From assembly GCF_002902965.1 (NCBI RefSeq), contig NZ_CP026108.1:806001-870000 (forward strand): 64,000 nucleotides of DNA, in the 5' to 3' direction. This document shows, one piece after another, positions 37,314 through 46,667 of this stretch. This DNA is from Paraburkholderia hospita. GTDB taxonomy: Bacteria > Pseudomonadota > Gammaproteobacteria > Burkholderiales > Burkholderiaceae. A program made the translations under genes and the position numbers. The notes beneath the pieces are model-generated. The model was not told where the DNA came from. It made no database searches and was given only the letters and a program-made list of their open reading frames with translations. Each line of letters starts with the position of its first letter. Positions within the stretch are counted from its first letter, which is position 1.

Positions 37314-38245
37314 CGATTCGACTCAAGGAATAAGACTCAACAGCCGCCAGCACCGATTCAGCTCGAACACCTGATGCTGCCCCTTACTCTTACGGCAGTG
37401 AGCCTGTAGAAGTACCTCATATATTGCACCCATATGCGGTCATAGGCGATGCGATCAAGTCTTCTCCCGTGCCTGCACCGTCCACTGACGTTTACGGCAA
37501 CCGGCCGGATTCTCTGATGAACCGCCCGGCCAGCGCGCCAAGATCGCTCCAGCTACGTGATCATAAAGCCGAGGTTTAAAAGATTCCAAACTTCCGTGAA
37601 GTCCTCATGTAACTTGAATGAGCGCCCGCACCGTTACCGCGTAACGATATTTTCGGACTAACTTGACTTGCAATGCATCCTACAATCCGGGCCAAGATGA
37701 AACGCTTCTTGCGCCCCGGCAAAGACTTCCAAGTAGAACATACCGAAGTATATCGGGTGAATACGTATGCGCTGCCGCAACGAACTCGGAACTTGCTAAT
37801 ATCAGCAAGGATCTTGTCCCGGCGTGACGACGATAGGCAATGGGAGGAAGTGCTGGAGGTCATATCGCAAACCGCCTCAGCCAAGGCCCCAGTATTGTGT
37901 CTGGATGGAAAATGTCCGTATCGAACAGTTCAGCGAGTGCTATACGCGTGTGCGACCGTCGAATAGTAATCCGCAACACTCGGACTTGAGGCTCGGCCGA
38001 TCTGACTCAATTTAGATATTGCGACATAGATAGACATACACGACATGACGACTAATGACATCCCGGCGTGGCAGGCTATTCGTCTTGAGAGAAGACCATA
38101 CCGTGCCGCGTGACGTCTACGAACACTTCCGGCAAAGTTGCAACGGAGGTCCAAACAAACCTTGATTTAGCACGCAAAAAAAGGAACGCTTGTCTGCAAA
38201 GTTATCTATACGCGGGCCCAGATCCGGGTTCCTAAACAGCTGAAC
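37314..38245. other. Gene-poor stretch, about 930 bases
   Basis: No gene assigned. A plus-strand frame (37697-37966, MKRFLRPGKDFQVEHTEVY) has reasonable composition but no family match or ribosome site. It contains an ATAC-N4-GTAT palindrome at 37740-37751. Confidence 0.35.
37740..37751 (+). promoter_or_regulatory. ATAC-N4-GTAT palindrome
   Basis: ATACCGAAGTAT, identical over all 12 bases to the site at 42069-42080 before the P460-like gene. No -10 hexamer at the expected offset and no intact gene immediately downstream; the TetR relic starts 500 bases on. Possibly a remnant of a duplicated promoter. Confidence 0.25.
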
Positions 38246-38830
38246 TTGCGCACAATCATGCCACTTCCACAAGAATTCTATGGGTTCGATGTCATTGACG
38301 CAGCCATCATCTATTTTGGCGCAAACAATCTCCGGAACGCGTCGGTGCACATTCTCGCGCTCCATGCGGGGGTAAGCTGCGCAAGTCACTACAACGCTTT
38401 TGGCGACAAGCCGTCCTCGTTCCGCAGTTCACTCGCTCAGACCGTCGCGCGAAGTTTTAGACACGCAATAGAAGCGGAACTGACCGAGCTCACTCCACTC
38501 CGTAAAATCGAGCGCTTCTTCGTTCAGCACTTGACACGGGCGTTCATCCGGCGAAAAGTGACGCGAGGCGGTCACTCCGTGCCGGTTTCGGCAAAGAAAA
38601 GCTCGATACAGACTGTTTTACACTCGTCTCGAGGACAATCGAGGGGATCGAAAAGTACTCGGCAAGTGCATCTATGCGGGCCAACTGCAGGGAGAAAATA
38701 TCTGCATTCAACCCGCGATGGACCTCGGGAGCCTCCTCCTCGCAACGTCGCTCAGCATGAACATCCTCTTCCGCTTAAGGCATGAGCCCAGGAACCTTGA
38801 AGAGGCCGTTTGTCGCTCCAACAACTCGGG
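38246..38830 (+). pseudogene. TetR/AcrR-family regulator relic
   Basis: The N-terminal helix-turn-helix is recognisable in FDVIDAAIIYFGANNLRNAS and GVSCASHYNAFGDKPSSF, which parallel FDEAAALDAAVEHFWLHGYQ and GITGASLYNAFGDKRALF of the intact TetR at 50619-51197. The C-terminal helix DLGSLLLATSLSMNILFRLR lies in another frame at 38718-38780 and parallels DLARLLLGALLGIRVLARVR. The middle is scrambled by frameshifts. It lies directly before a sensor kinase and response regulator, as the intact copy lies next to the second pair. Confidence 0.7.
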
Positions 38831-38932
38831 AGCCCGAAGATCGGCTAGCCCGGCAGACATATGCAGTTTCACCGCATGCGACACTCCAAGCGGGCAAGCG
38901 GCAGCAAGGCAGCTCCCGTCACACCTAAACGA

Positions 38933-40642
38933 ATGAGTATTGAAACAGGCATGATGGGTAATGGGCATCGCAGGCAGCTACTGGAGATAGTGCAGGCTTT
39001 TCAGCAATTTTCACGTGATACCAGCGAAGAGGAAGTCGTCGCAACTTTTTTGAAGAGCGCAATATCGATGGCGAAGGCATCCCGGGTAAGGCTCATCAGG
39101 AACGACGGGGGAAACATACTCGTCGAATGTGAGGCACGGCGCTCCCAAAATAATGCAATTGTTGTCAGCCATGGTAGGCGACCCGTCGAATCGGAGGGAC
39201 TGTTCAGGAACGTCTTCAATTCGGCTTCACTCACCTATATGCCAGTTTTCTTAGGGTCTACCTCGTTTGTGCAGGCGCAGGCCTGGGCGAACCCACAGAC
39301 AGACACCATTGATAGCCCCATGTTGTGTGTGCCCGTGCTACTTAATGAAGAGAGCAAAGAAATCCTCTGCCTGGACACACGCAGCGATACGGCACCGCTC
39401 GATTCAACCCTAGTTGATCACCTGACCTTACTTTCAGCACAAGCGGTGATGAAACGAGAAAATCTGCGGCTCCGTGCACGCATCGCTCTCGAAAATCGAA
39501 AGATCGAAGAAGTCGAAGTTGCGCTCTGCGCAAACAAGAGAGAGCTGGCCCACATGCAACGAATGAGTCAAACCGGCAGCTGGAGGTGGCGCGCGGCTAC
39601 GGACACGTTAGAAGCGTCATCAGAATTTCTCCGGATATATGAAATTTCGCGTGAACGAAGCATTCCGAGCGGAAAACTAATTAATCTGACCCATCCTGAT
39701 GACCTCCCACTTGTGCGAATAGCACTCGTGAAAGCCATTGCCGCACGGCGCGTCTTTAAACTCGAATTCAGGATCATCGTCGGCTTCGGGGAAATTAAAT
39801 ATGTCCAAGTGGAAGGTCACCCGCAGACTAACGACACGGAAGATCTGCAGTATATAGGAGTGACCGTTGACGTCACGGAACGACGTAACGCGGAAAATGC
39901 GCTCCAAGCGGCGCGCGCGGAACTCGCGCGTGCTCACCGCCTATCCACGATGGGTGAGATGGCAGCATCAATCGTCCACGAGGTTTACCAGCCACTCACT
40001 GGAATTATTACGAACGCGGAGGCTTGTCTCAGATGGCTATCGAAATCACCGGCCGAAACAGCTCGAGCACGCGATTCCGCTCGACGAGTGGCTCGAGACG
40101 CCCGTCGAGCTGCTGATGTATTCAGAGGGCTAAGGGCTGTGGCATCCAATTCGGGTATCACTAAGGTTCCTGTGGACCTCGACGATGCTATAAGGGAAGT
40201 CGCCTTTCTCCTGCAGGGCGAGCTCGACCGCGCGAATATCAGACTGCGCTTGGAAACCGCCGTAGCCAAGCCTGTACTCGGCGATCGCACACAAATTCAG
40301 CAGGTTCTGGAAAATCTGATACGTAATTCTATGGACGCTTTGCTGCCCGTCGTCGGGATGCAAAAGTCCCTGTTTGTAAATTCCGCCTCGCATGATCCCG
40401 CGTTTGCGATGGTGACCGTCCAGGACAATGGGTGTGGGTTCGGCAAGCACTCCGCAGAGACGCTTTTCGATGCACTCTTTACAACTAAACCCAATGGTAT
40501 GGGCATGGGGCTCAAAGTTTGCCGCTCCATTGTGGAGGCGCACGGCGGACTACTTCAAGCCGAACGGCGTGAGCGCGAAACAGTGTTCCGGTTCACGTTG
40601 CCATATATAGACGGCACATCAGTCAATGATATCCAGAACTAA
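38933..40642 (+). CDS. Sensor histidine kinase (GAF-PAS-HisKA-HATPase)
   Basis: 569 residues from ATG 38933 (ATG 38951 is also possible; the frame extends to 38861). No membrane segment, so it is cytosolic. Residues about 10-175 resemble a GAF domain (LCVPVLLNEESKEILCLD), residues about 220-325 a PAS domain (SQTGSWRWRAATDTLEASSE, then YIGVTVDVTERRNAE), and the H box is ASIVHEVYQPLTGI with His349. The ATPase shows the N box NLIRNSMDAL, G1 DNGCGF and G2 NGMGMGLKVC. It precedes a FixJ-type regulator by 50 bases, its likely partner. The C-terminal half resembles the kinase at 52667-54688. Confidence 0.9.
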   Translation: MSIETGMMGNGHRRQLLEIVQAFQQFSRDTSEEEVVATFLKSAISMAKASRVRLIRNDGGNILVECEARRSQNNAIVVSHGRRPVESEGLFRNVFNSASLTYMPVFLGSTSFVQAQAWANPQTDTIDSPMLCVPVLLNEESKEILCLDTRSDTAPLDSTLVDHLTLLSAQAVMKRENLRLRARIALENRKIEEVEVALCANKRELAHMQRMSQTGSWRWRAATDTLEASSEFLRIYEISRERSIPSGKLINLTHPDDLPLVRIALVKAIAARRVFKLEFRIIVGFGEIKYVQVEGHPQTNDTEDLQYIGVTVDVTERRNAENALQAARAELARAHRLSTMGEMAASIVHEVYQPLTGIITNAEACLRWLSKSPAETARARDSARRVARDARRAADVFRGLRAVASNSGITKVPVDLDDAIREVAFLLQGELDRANIRLRLETAVAKPVLGDRTQIQQVLENLIRNSMDALLPVVGMQKSLFVNSASHDPAFAMVTVQDNGCGFGKHSAETLFDALFTTKPNGMGMGLKVCRSIVEAHGGLLQAERRERETVFRFTLPYIDGTSVNDIQN

Positions 40643-40692
40643 TCCGAAGCCATTAAGCGAATATGTCTTTTTCAGAATAGGAGAATCATCAT

Positions 40693-41328
40693 ATGGAATC
40701 ATCTCCTTTGGTCTACGTTGTCGATGACGATATCTCGGTCAGAGAATCTGTCGCGGACTTGTTAGCGACCGTGGGCCTAGAAGTAAGGCTCTTTAACTCG
40801 GCCACGGAAATGATTGACGTGTTGGTGAAGAACCAAGACAAAGCCGCCGCGCAGCCGAGCTGCCTCATCCTCGATATCCGAATGCCAGGGATCGGCGGAC
40901 TTGAGGCACAAGAGCGCCTCGCCAAGCTCCAAGTCTACATACCAATAGTCTTTATGACCGCGCACGGTGATATTGCGATGACTGTGAAGGCGATGAAGTC
41001 GGGCGCCCACAACTTTCTGAGCAAGCCTTTTCGTGACCAGGACATGCTCGACGCGGTTTGTTCTGCGATGATTCACGACCGCGCACGGCGCGAAAGCGAA
41101 CGCGGCCGTCGAGAGTTACGTGAACGATACGAGTCCTTGACTGCTCACGAGCGAAAGCTCCTGTCAATGGTGACAGCAGGTCTGATGAACAAGCAGATCG
41201 CGGCAAAGCTCAATCTGAGCGAGATAACCATAAAAGTGCATCGTGGGCAACTCATGCGCAAGATGAAAGCGAACACGCTCGTTGAACTTGTCAAAATGGA
41301 AACCCGCTTGCCAAAGTCAGATCGCTAA
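40693..41328 (+). CDS. FixJ/TodT-type response regulator
   Basis: 211 residues. The receiver domain has acidic residues at 11-13 (VVDDDIS), the phosphorylation site Asp61 (LILDIRMPG), Thr (FMTAHGD) and Lys in FLSKPFRDQD. The LuxR-type helix-turn-helix is YESLTAHERKLLSMVTAGLM followed by NKQIAAKLNLSEITIKVHRG. It is partnered with the upstream kinase. It is closely similar in both domains to the regulator at 51494-52189 (FLSKPFRDQD and GLMNKQIAA are shared), so both may bind similar DNA sites. It is a candidate activator of the aligned promoters at 48983, 55193 and 55841. Confidence 0.92.
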   Translation: MESSPLVYVVDDDISVRESVADLLATVGLEVRLFNSATEMIDVLVKNQDKAAAQPSCLILDIRMPGIGGLEAQERLAKLQVYIPIVFMTAHGDIAMTVKAMKSGAHNFLSKPFRDQDMLDAVCSAMIHDRARRESERGRRELRERYESLTAHERKLLSMVTAGLMNKQIAAKLNLSEITIKVHRGQLMRKMKANTLVELVKMETRLPKSDR

Positions 41329-41438
41329 GTCATCTCTCGCAGTCATAATTCGCCTCCAGCACCGACGGTCCGTAGTAGTAGCAGCATTAGCTACAATCTT
41401 GTTTTTCGTCCTCGTATCCTTTTAACCGGAGAAACTAG

Positions 41439-41987
41439 ATGGCCCGAATCGCAATTCCGAGGCGCGACGAAACGCCCCTCGCCTCGAAACCGATACTTGA
41501 TGCGTTCAATAGACAGTTCGGATTTACTCCGAACCAATTCAGTATCATGTCTCTCAGCCCAACCGCTTTAGCTGGTTGGACGGGCCTCCAGGGAGCGCTC
41601 TCGAAGACACTAGATTCAAAGACAAGAGACGGGATTGCACTGGTTGTGTCGCAAGTAAATTCCTGCCGATACTGCCTATCCGCGTACACCTTCTGGGCAG
41701 CTAATACCGCTAGTCTCAGCCTAGAGGAAATCTCCCTCAATCGAATGGGCACATCCAGTGATTCGAAAAGGGACGCTGCTGTCCGATTTGCGAAAAAATT
41801 ACTGGAAACTCGCGGTAAAGTAACCGAATCAGATCTTGACATCGTGCGACAAGCTGGTTTCACGGACGCCAACCTTGTCGAGATCATTGCGCTTAGCGTG
41901 CAATTCCTATTTACTAATTTCATAAACAACGTATTCGACACACCTATTGACTTCCCAGTTGTTATTTTGGACTCGAAAACGGCATAG
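41439..41987 (+). CDS. AhpD-like carboxymuconolactone decarboxylase-family protein (copy 1)
   Basis: 182 residues. Pattern: MARIAIPRRDE, FNRQFGFTPNQFSIMSLSP, DGIALVVSQVNSCRYCLSAY, RFAKKLLETRGKVTESDL and FINNVFDTPIDFP, which is the peroxidase-related CMD family. The CxxC pair of AhpD enzymes (CRYC) is kept, but the histidine three residues after it in the CxxCxxxH proton-relay motif is Tyr here (CRYCLSAY). GGAG lies before the ATG. It follows the response regulator by 110 bases and may be read from its own promoter. The family reduces peroxides or decarboxylates lactones; the substrate is unknown. Confidence 0.88.
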   Translation: MARIAIPRRDETPLASKPILDAFNRQFGFTPNQFSIMSLSPTALAGWTGLQGALSKTLDSKTRDGIALVVSQVNSCRYCLSAYTFWAANTASLSLEEISLNRMGTSSDSKRDAAVRFAKKLLETRGKVTESDLDIVRQAGFTDANLVEIIALSVQFLFTNFINNVFDTPIDFPVVILDSKTA

Positions 41988-42068
41988 TTGATTATCTTGA
42001 CCTAAGCTCCGCGGTGGTCTCAGCTATCTCGCACACTTGTCACCGGTGTATTATCGATGCCCGTGGGT

Positions 42069-42080
42069 ATACCGAAGTAT
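42069..42080 (+). promoter_or_regulatory. ATAC-N4-GTAT palindrome before P460-like gene
   Basis: ATACCGAAGTAT, 87 bases before the start at 42168, followed by CTTGTG. A GATGAT hexamer lies 19 bases after the palindrome, seven bases closer than the -10 of the aligned promoters. It could be the same operator in a different promoter geometry. Confidence 0.35.
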
Positions 42081-42167
42081 CTTGTGACCAGCCTGGAAGA
42101 TGATTGACGAAGCCGCCGGATTTTCGTTGAATTGCCGCATCGGTGACAACCTAGCGTGAGGAGTGTG

Positions 42168-42686
42168 ATGTACGACCCGGCCGAGATGATGGAGATATTT
42201 GCTATCTGCGTTGCGTTAGCGGGGATCGCTTACCTGCGTCAAATTCTACTTATGTCGAGGGAGCGTACATCTGTGACGACAGCGGCGCTGAAATATTCAA
42301 TTTACGGCGATCTCATCCTACCAACCAACTTCCACGAGTGGGTTAATCTCCGCTTGACCAATGAATCAGTTCGTACCCTTGTCGACCACTGCATAGTAAC
42401 GAGTTATCCGGACGCCTACGTTGACCCCATCGCCTATAAACGTTTTCTTTGCAACAATACTTTTCCTGAAGGCATCGTAGCCTTCAAGAGAACCGACGAG
42501 AGTCGCCCCATTGCTAGCTCAAGGCTCGCCGATCGAAGCTGCAGACTGTGTTCTGACTCCTCCGCGATGGAATGTGCCAATGTGGCGGTTAAGGACAGTC
42601 TGCAATTCGGTGAAGATCCAGGATGGAGGTTCTTTTGCCTGAGCCATACGGAGCCTGCCGATTCGCCGCACAAATTGTCAACATAG
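42168..42686 (+). CDS. P460-like domain protein lacking CxxCH
   Basis: 172 residues from ATG 42168 (AGGAG 5 bases before it). An N-terminal anchor (MMEIFAICVALAGIAYL) precedes a domain that follows cytochrome P460: NFHEWVNLRL, YVDPIAYKRF, NTFPEGIVAFKR, NVAVKDSLQF and GWRFFCLSH. The usual C-terminal CxxCH haem site is absent; the protein ends 13 residues after WRFF (CRLC earlier is not followed by His). So it is either a truncated P460 or a haem-free relative. It lies between two AhpD-like genes. Confidence 0.55.
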   Translation: MYDPAEMMEIFAICVALAGIAYLRQILLMSRERTSVTTAALKYSIYGDLILPTNFHEWVNLRLTNESVRTLVDHCIVTSYPDAYVDPIAYKRFLCNNTFPEGIVAFKRTDESRPIASSRLADRSCRLCSDSSAMECANVAVKDSLQFGEDPGWRFFCLSHTEPADSPHKLST

Positions 42687-42772
42687 ACCTGCGAAAGCCA
42701 CAAGGGGGACAGTTTCGTGCTCAGGTGCGTGCTAGCTGTCCAGCGCAAGAGATATACGCAAGAAGCATGTCG

Positions 42773-43369
42773 CTAGTTATCATAGGACGACGCTGACCGC
42801 TCGGCGCTGATCAAGTCTTCATGAACAGCTGCAACAGTTGAAAACTCCGGGAAATCGGGCTGAATGTCAAATACGTTGGCTAGAAGGTTGGATAAAAATA
42901 CCTGGGCACAAAGTGCGATGATTTCCACAATTTGCCCATCAGAGTACCCTGCGGCGCGTATATCGTTCAGGTCCTCGGTCTCCACTTTTCCCCGCAATAC
43001 TGAAACCTTCCGTGCGAAGCTAATCGCGGGTTGTGCATCGCGGTTCAGCGATCGGCCGAGGCGGTTCAAGGCTATCTCTTGCGGGAGCAGTTTGGCGAAA
43101 TAGTGTCCGACGTACGAATGAGCACAAACACAATAGTCACAGCGGTTGACTTCAGACACAGCTATCGCGATGCTTTCGCGTGTACGCACATCCAATGTTT
43201 GTGAGAGCGCTGCCTGCATCTCCATCAATCCAGTCAGCGAGTGTGGACTGATGGACAAGATACGATAAAGATCCGGTACGAATCCGAAACGCCTGCTAAC
43301 AAAATGAAATAGAGGTTGCAGACTGGATGCAGCAGTTTCTTGATGACCAGGAATATCGATACGGGACAT
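42773..43369 (-). CDS. AhpD-like carboxymuconolactone decarboxylase-family protein (copy 2)
   Basis: 198 residues from MSRIDIPGHQET (GGAGGAG before ATG 43369). It has the family blocks FVSRRFGFVPDLYRILSISP, IAIAVSEVNRCDYCVCAHSY, ISFARKVSVLRGKVETEDL and LANVFDIQPDFPE. The active-site motif CDYCVCAH is complete (CxxCxxxH), with a third Cys inside. The C-terminal tail (TVAAVHEDLISAERSAS) is longer than in the other copies. It is convergent with the P460-like gene. Two direct repeats lie just upstream (43416-43435). Confidence 0.88.
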   Translation of the reverse strand: MSRIDIPGHQETAASSLQPLFHFVSRRFGFVPDLYRILSISPHSLTGLMEMQAALSQTLDVRTRESIAIAVSEVNRCDYCVCAHSYVGHYFAKLLPQEIALNRLGRSLNRDAQPAISFARKVSVLRGKVETEDLNDIRAAGYSDGQIVEIIALCAQVFLSNLLANVFDIQPDFPEFSTVAAVHEDLISAERSASSYDN

Positions 43370-43739
43370 GTTGCTCCTCCGAATGCGCTGACCAAGTGCA
43401 GCACCCCGTCCATCATAATATTGCCTCAATATTGCGATAAGCCAACGATTCTGAAAAGTGCAATTTCAAAACGTAAGAACTACGCCGCGTGCTACAAGCG
43501 CTAACCAGCAACCGTTGCCTTGGAGATGGTCCGCACAATGCCCTAACAAAACGTACGGTTAATGCGTTAAATTCAACGAAAATTGGCAAGGCGGATGCGC
43601 AATTCGTTGAAGCTGGACACGAGTTTCGCGTGAAGGTGGACGGCCGATTCGCGCGAAGCCGGATAGTCTGAGTGTAGCGAGGCAGGGTTCCGCTCTTTAC
43701 TCTGACCGGGGTTTGTCAGTCAAACTCTTTCTTGTTTAT
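43370..43739. other. Upstream region of AhpD-like copy 2
   Basis: About 370 bases. The direct repeats at 43416-43435 are the main structure. A plus-strand frame at 43489-43671 has no family match. The left end of the split IS3 relic follows. Confidence 0.35.
43416..43435 (-). repeat. Direct repeat AATATTGC spaced one helical turn
   Basis: AATATTGC occurs at 43417-43424 and 43428-43435 with an 11-base period, about 50-65 bases before the start of AhpD-like copy 2. One-turn spacing on the same face suggests a dimeric or oligomeric regulator site. Confidence 0.4.
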
Positions 43740-44105
43740 GGATCGATTCGCCGCTGAGATCGACGCGATAGGTGTTGTGCACGAGACGAAGGTTCATCAT
43801 CCGTTCGACCGTGGAGCGCGCCACGACAATGCCTTCGCTCGTAATTGCTTCCAAACCTTATCGGCACCATAAACCTGGAAGTTGTCTTTCCACACGCGCC
43901 GGATCTCAACCTCGAGCATCTTGTCGCCCTGGGCCCGTGACGGCACCAGGTCAGGAACGGCGCGGCGGGCCACGCGCGTGTAGTATGTCGACGGTGCGAT
44001 CGACAGCGCCCTGAAAATCGGCTCGCCCCCGTAGACGTGTCGGAGAGCATCGACGAAGGTGATCGTCACTCGGTGGGCCGTCGAGTTCCGCCTGTACGAA
44101 ATGCC
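43740..44105 (-). pseudogene. IS3-family OrfB, N-terminal half (inverted)
   Basis: Minus-strand sequence VTITFVDALRHVYGGEPIFR, ALSIAPSTYYTRVARRA, KMLEVEIRRVWKDNFQVYG and ADKVWKQLR is the N-terminal part of an IS3 OrfB, followed in another frame by VVARSTVERMMNLRLVHN. It points away from the C-terminal half at 44156-44716, so the two pieces of one gene lie head to head. Confidence 0.75.
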
Positions 44106-44155
44106 CTGACCCGGAGCCTGCGCGGCGTGCTGCGGGCAAGACAGTACGCACAAAG

Positions 44156-44716
44156 ATGAGCGATGGTTCGACGCCGCGCCCGAAGGATCTGGTGAACAGG
44201 CAATTCGCGGTCGAAAGGCCCAACGCGCTGTGGTTGACAGATTTTGCTATGTATCGAGCTGGCAGGGCTTCGTCTATGTCGCGTTCATTCAATGTGTTCC
44301 CCGGGGGCATTGTCGGCTGGCGTGTGTCGAGCTCGGCGAACTCGGGCTTCGTTCTGGATGCGCTGGAGCAGGCCTTGTACGAACGACAGCTGGCGCATCA
44401 GGACGGGCTGATCCGTCACAGCGACCGCAGCGTTCAATACGTACCCACTCGCTATTCGGATCGGCTGGTCGACGCTGGTATCGAACCCTCGGTAGGCAGC
44501 GTGAGCGACTCCCACGCTGACGCACTGGTTGAAACGATCAACGGCCTGTACCAGGCAGAAGTGATCCATCGTCCTGGTCCGTGGCGTAACCTGCAGGCCG
44601 TTGAAATGGCGATGGTCGAATGGGCGGACGAGTTCAACAATCGTCGGCTGCTCGGCCCCATCGGCGACATTCCACCTGCCGAGACAGGAAGCCGCTTAGT
44701 ATTCGAAACTCACTGA
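44156..44716 (+). pseudogene. IS3-family OrfB, C-terminal half
   Basis: The integrase core: RPKDLVNRQFAVERPNALWL, TDFAMYRAGRASSMSRSFNV (degraded; the family has FTYVATW and VDVFARRIVGW), LIRHSDRSVQY with Asp, ADALVETINGLYQAEVIH with Glu, and the end RRLLGPIGDIPPAE. The first catalytic region is partly altered (LTDF). It starts where the inverted N-terminal half begins on the other strand. Confidence 0.78.
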
Positions 44717-44982
44717 TTCCGCCATCGGGGCGTGACTCAAGCAAAACAGCCTCCGAAACCCTCGGGGGGTTCAGTCCATCTTCGCGTGAAATGCCTGTCC
44801 AGCTTGCCGCGATATCACTGTCCAATTTTGTGTGAAATTCGCAAGGTGTGACGTGGTTGAGGGCGTGAGATGGGAGTAGAAAAGACGCCACCCGCGGTAG
44901 AGGTACCACGACGCAGCGAAAATGCACTTGTGCCCTGCGCCTCACATCCATATGTACACTTTTATGCTCATCAAACCAGCTG

Positions 44983-45573
44983 TCATAAGTCTTGTGGAGC
45001 AGCTGAGATCACCGCATTAAGGAGTGCACTGGTAACCGCTGTGACTTTCGCATGGTTCATGTGTATATTGCGCATCACAGCAATCCCACGTGTAGTTGCA
45101 ACAACGAGCTTTGCCGCGTCGTCCGCTGACATGGACAATTGTATACCGTCGGGCTCTTCGCTAAGCGCGTCGGATAACAGCTGCTCGAGCTTGGCAAAAA
45201 AATCTGCCAACGAATCCCGTAGCCTGTGTGACGAATCCCCCGATTCAGTGGTCAACCGGGTCGCTATAACGGCAGCACACCGAGAAGTGGTACCGACAGG
45301 GATGATCAATTCAAAAAATGACTGCAAGCCAGCGCGCCTATCAGGCTTCGTAAGAGCATGGTCAACCTGCTCGTAAAACTTGCCGGCCAGGTAGTTGAAG
45401 GCCCTAACGATGAACTCTTCTTTGCTTCCGTAAGCGTTATAGAGTGCGCCACGTCGCACCCCCGTTGCCTCAGCCAACTCGACCATAGTGGCTTCCTTGT
45501 ACCCTCGTCGCTCCAGTAACTCCATTGCAACGTTGAAAACCAATTGCTCATCAAATCGTCTCTTTCCAGCCAT
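44983..45573 (-). CDS. TetR/AcrR-family transcriptional regulator
   Basis: 196 residues from MAGKRRFDEQLVFNVAMELL; AAGGA lies 7 bases before ATG 45573, so the extension to 45654 is not needed. The N-terminal helix-turn-helix is ERRGYKEATMVELAEATGVR followed by RGALYNAYGSKEEFIVRAF. The ligand domain contains TSRCAAVIATRLTTESGDS, common in TetR proteins that sense small electrophiles or drugs; the ligand is unknown. It is alone; the nearest gene on its upstream side is AhpD-like copy 3, same strand, 430 bases away. Confidence 0.9.
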   Translation of the reverse strand: MAGKRRFDEQLVFNVAMELLERRGYKEATMVELAEATGVRRGALYNAYGSKEEFIVRAFNYLAGKFYEQVDHALTKPDRRAGLQSFFELIIPVGTTSRCAAVIATRLTTESGDSSHRLRDSLADFFAKLEQLLSDALSEEPDGIQLSMSADDAAKLVVATTRGIAVMRNIHMNHAKVTAVTSALLNAVISAAPQDL

Positions 45574-46006
45574 CTCAAATCCTTGCCGCAAACTTCGATT
45601 TACCATCCCTAGCAAGTTGGCGAGCTGTCTGTCTGCGCGGTGTCGATTGTCCATCGACGTACAAGTTTAACAGCACCGACCATGCCACCGTGAACCCGCC
45701 TCGTCTGAGCACTGGCAACCTCATTCTCGGCCCAGATCACGACTGCCCAACGTTATTACCTAGGCGTCTCTGGACCATCCCGGCGTCCAATATCCAACGT
45801 CATGACGATGTCAAACGATCTGATCAAACGCCGCCTGCTCTGTCATCCGGCTAACAGAACCGTCGCCCTGCTACGACCTCACCCGCCCGAGCACTTTAAG
45901 AGTCACGCGTTATTGCTGTAGACACTCGCGGGTATTGCAGGCATCCTCCTAGCGGCTCAAATGCGTGTGCATATCGAATATTAGATTCGTGCTCTCGCGA
46001 GAAGCG
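45574..46006. other. Intergenic stretch, about 430 bases
   Basis: Lies between AhpD-like copy 3 and the TetR gene, both on the minus strand. No gene, terminator or operator recognised. It must hold the TetR promoter. Confidence 0.35.
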
Positions 46007-46555
46007 TCACGCTGCCTTCGAATCAATGTCTACTTCGGGGAAGTCGACTTTCGTGTCAAACACGTTATTGATCAGGTTCATGAAGATAAAAAATGCGCTC
46101 GCCGCCACAATCTCGATGATTTGAGCGTCATCAAATCCAGCATCTCGAATCATTTGCAACTCGCTGTCTACGACTTTTCCTCGCGTCTCGACCAATTTCC
46201 GGACGAACATCACGAGCGCCGTCGACTTTGCGTCGGTGGAATCACCCCACCGGTTGCGCAACATTTCGTACGGGCTCAGTTTCCCAAAGTTCATGCCAAG
46301 ATACGTATGGAGGGACAGGCAGTATTTGCATTCATTAACCTGCGATACCGCTAGGGCTATGCGCGCGAGGGTTCGCGCGTCAAATGCTCTGGACATGGCC
46401 CCGCTGAGCTGTGTCAACCCTGTGAGCGCCTCAGGGCTTATCGAGGCGGCGCGGAAGAGCGCAGGTACGAACCGCAGCTGTCTGGCGACGGCATTCAACA
46501 TTTCCTGCGACTCCGGTGGCGCGTCATCTCGATCTGGAATCGGGACTCTGGTCAT
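46007..46555 (-). CDS. AhpD-like carboxymuconolactone decarboxylase-family protein (copy 3)
   Basis: 182 residues from MTRVPIPDRDDAPPESQEML with AAGGAG before ATG 46555. The active-site motif CKYCLSLH is complete (CxxCxxxH). Other family blocks: FVPALFRAASISPEALTG, RKLVETRGKVVDSELQMIRD and NLINNVFDTKVDFPEV. It is divergently transcribed from a LysR-type regulator with 112 bases between the starts, the classic arrangement for control by that regulator. Confidence 0.9.
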   Translation of the reverse strand: MTRVPIPDRDDAPPESQEMLNAVARQLRFVPALFRAASISPEALTGLTQLSGAMSRAFDARTLARIALAVSQVNECKYCLSLHTYLGMNFGKLSPYEMLRNRWGDSTDAKSTALVMFVRKLVETRGKVVDSELQMIRDAGFDDAQIIEIVAASAFFIFMNLINNVFDTKVDFPEVDIDSKAA

Positions 46556-46667
46556 CTCTTTCTCCTTTTGACCACCCATTACGAATTGAAAGGAATACTA
46601 ATATCGCCCGCACTTTTTGATAATCCTGTATTTTCGATATGTTTTATCTCACCAAATGAGAGGATCG
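46556..46667. promoter_or_regulatory. Divergent LysR/AhpD-like promoter region
   Basis: 112 AT-rich bases between the two start codons. LysR proteins bind T-N11-A boxes in such regions and regulate both genes; several A/T dyads are present (around 46600-46640), but I cannot choose one with certainty. Confidence 0.45.

Noticed and set aside
37697..37966. Plus-strand frame of 89 codons (MKRFLRPGKDFQVEHTEVY)
   Set aside because: Composition is acceptable but there is no family match, ribosome site or partner gene, so it is only mentioned in the intergenic entry.
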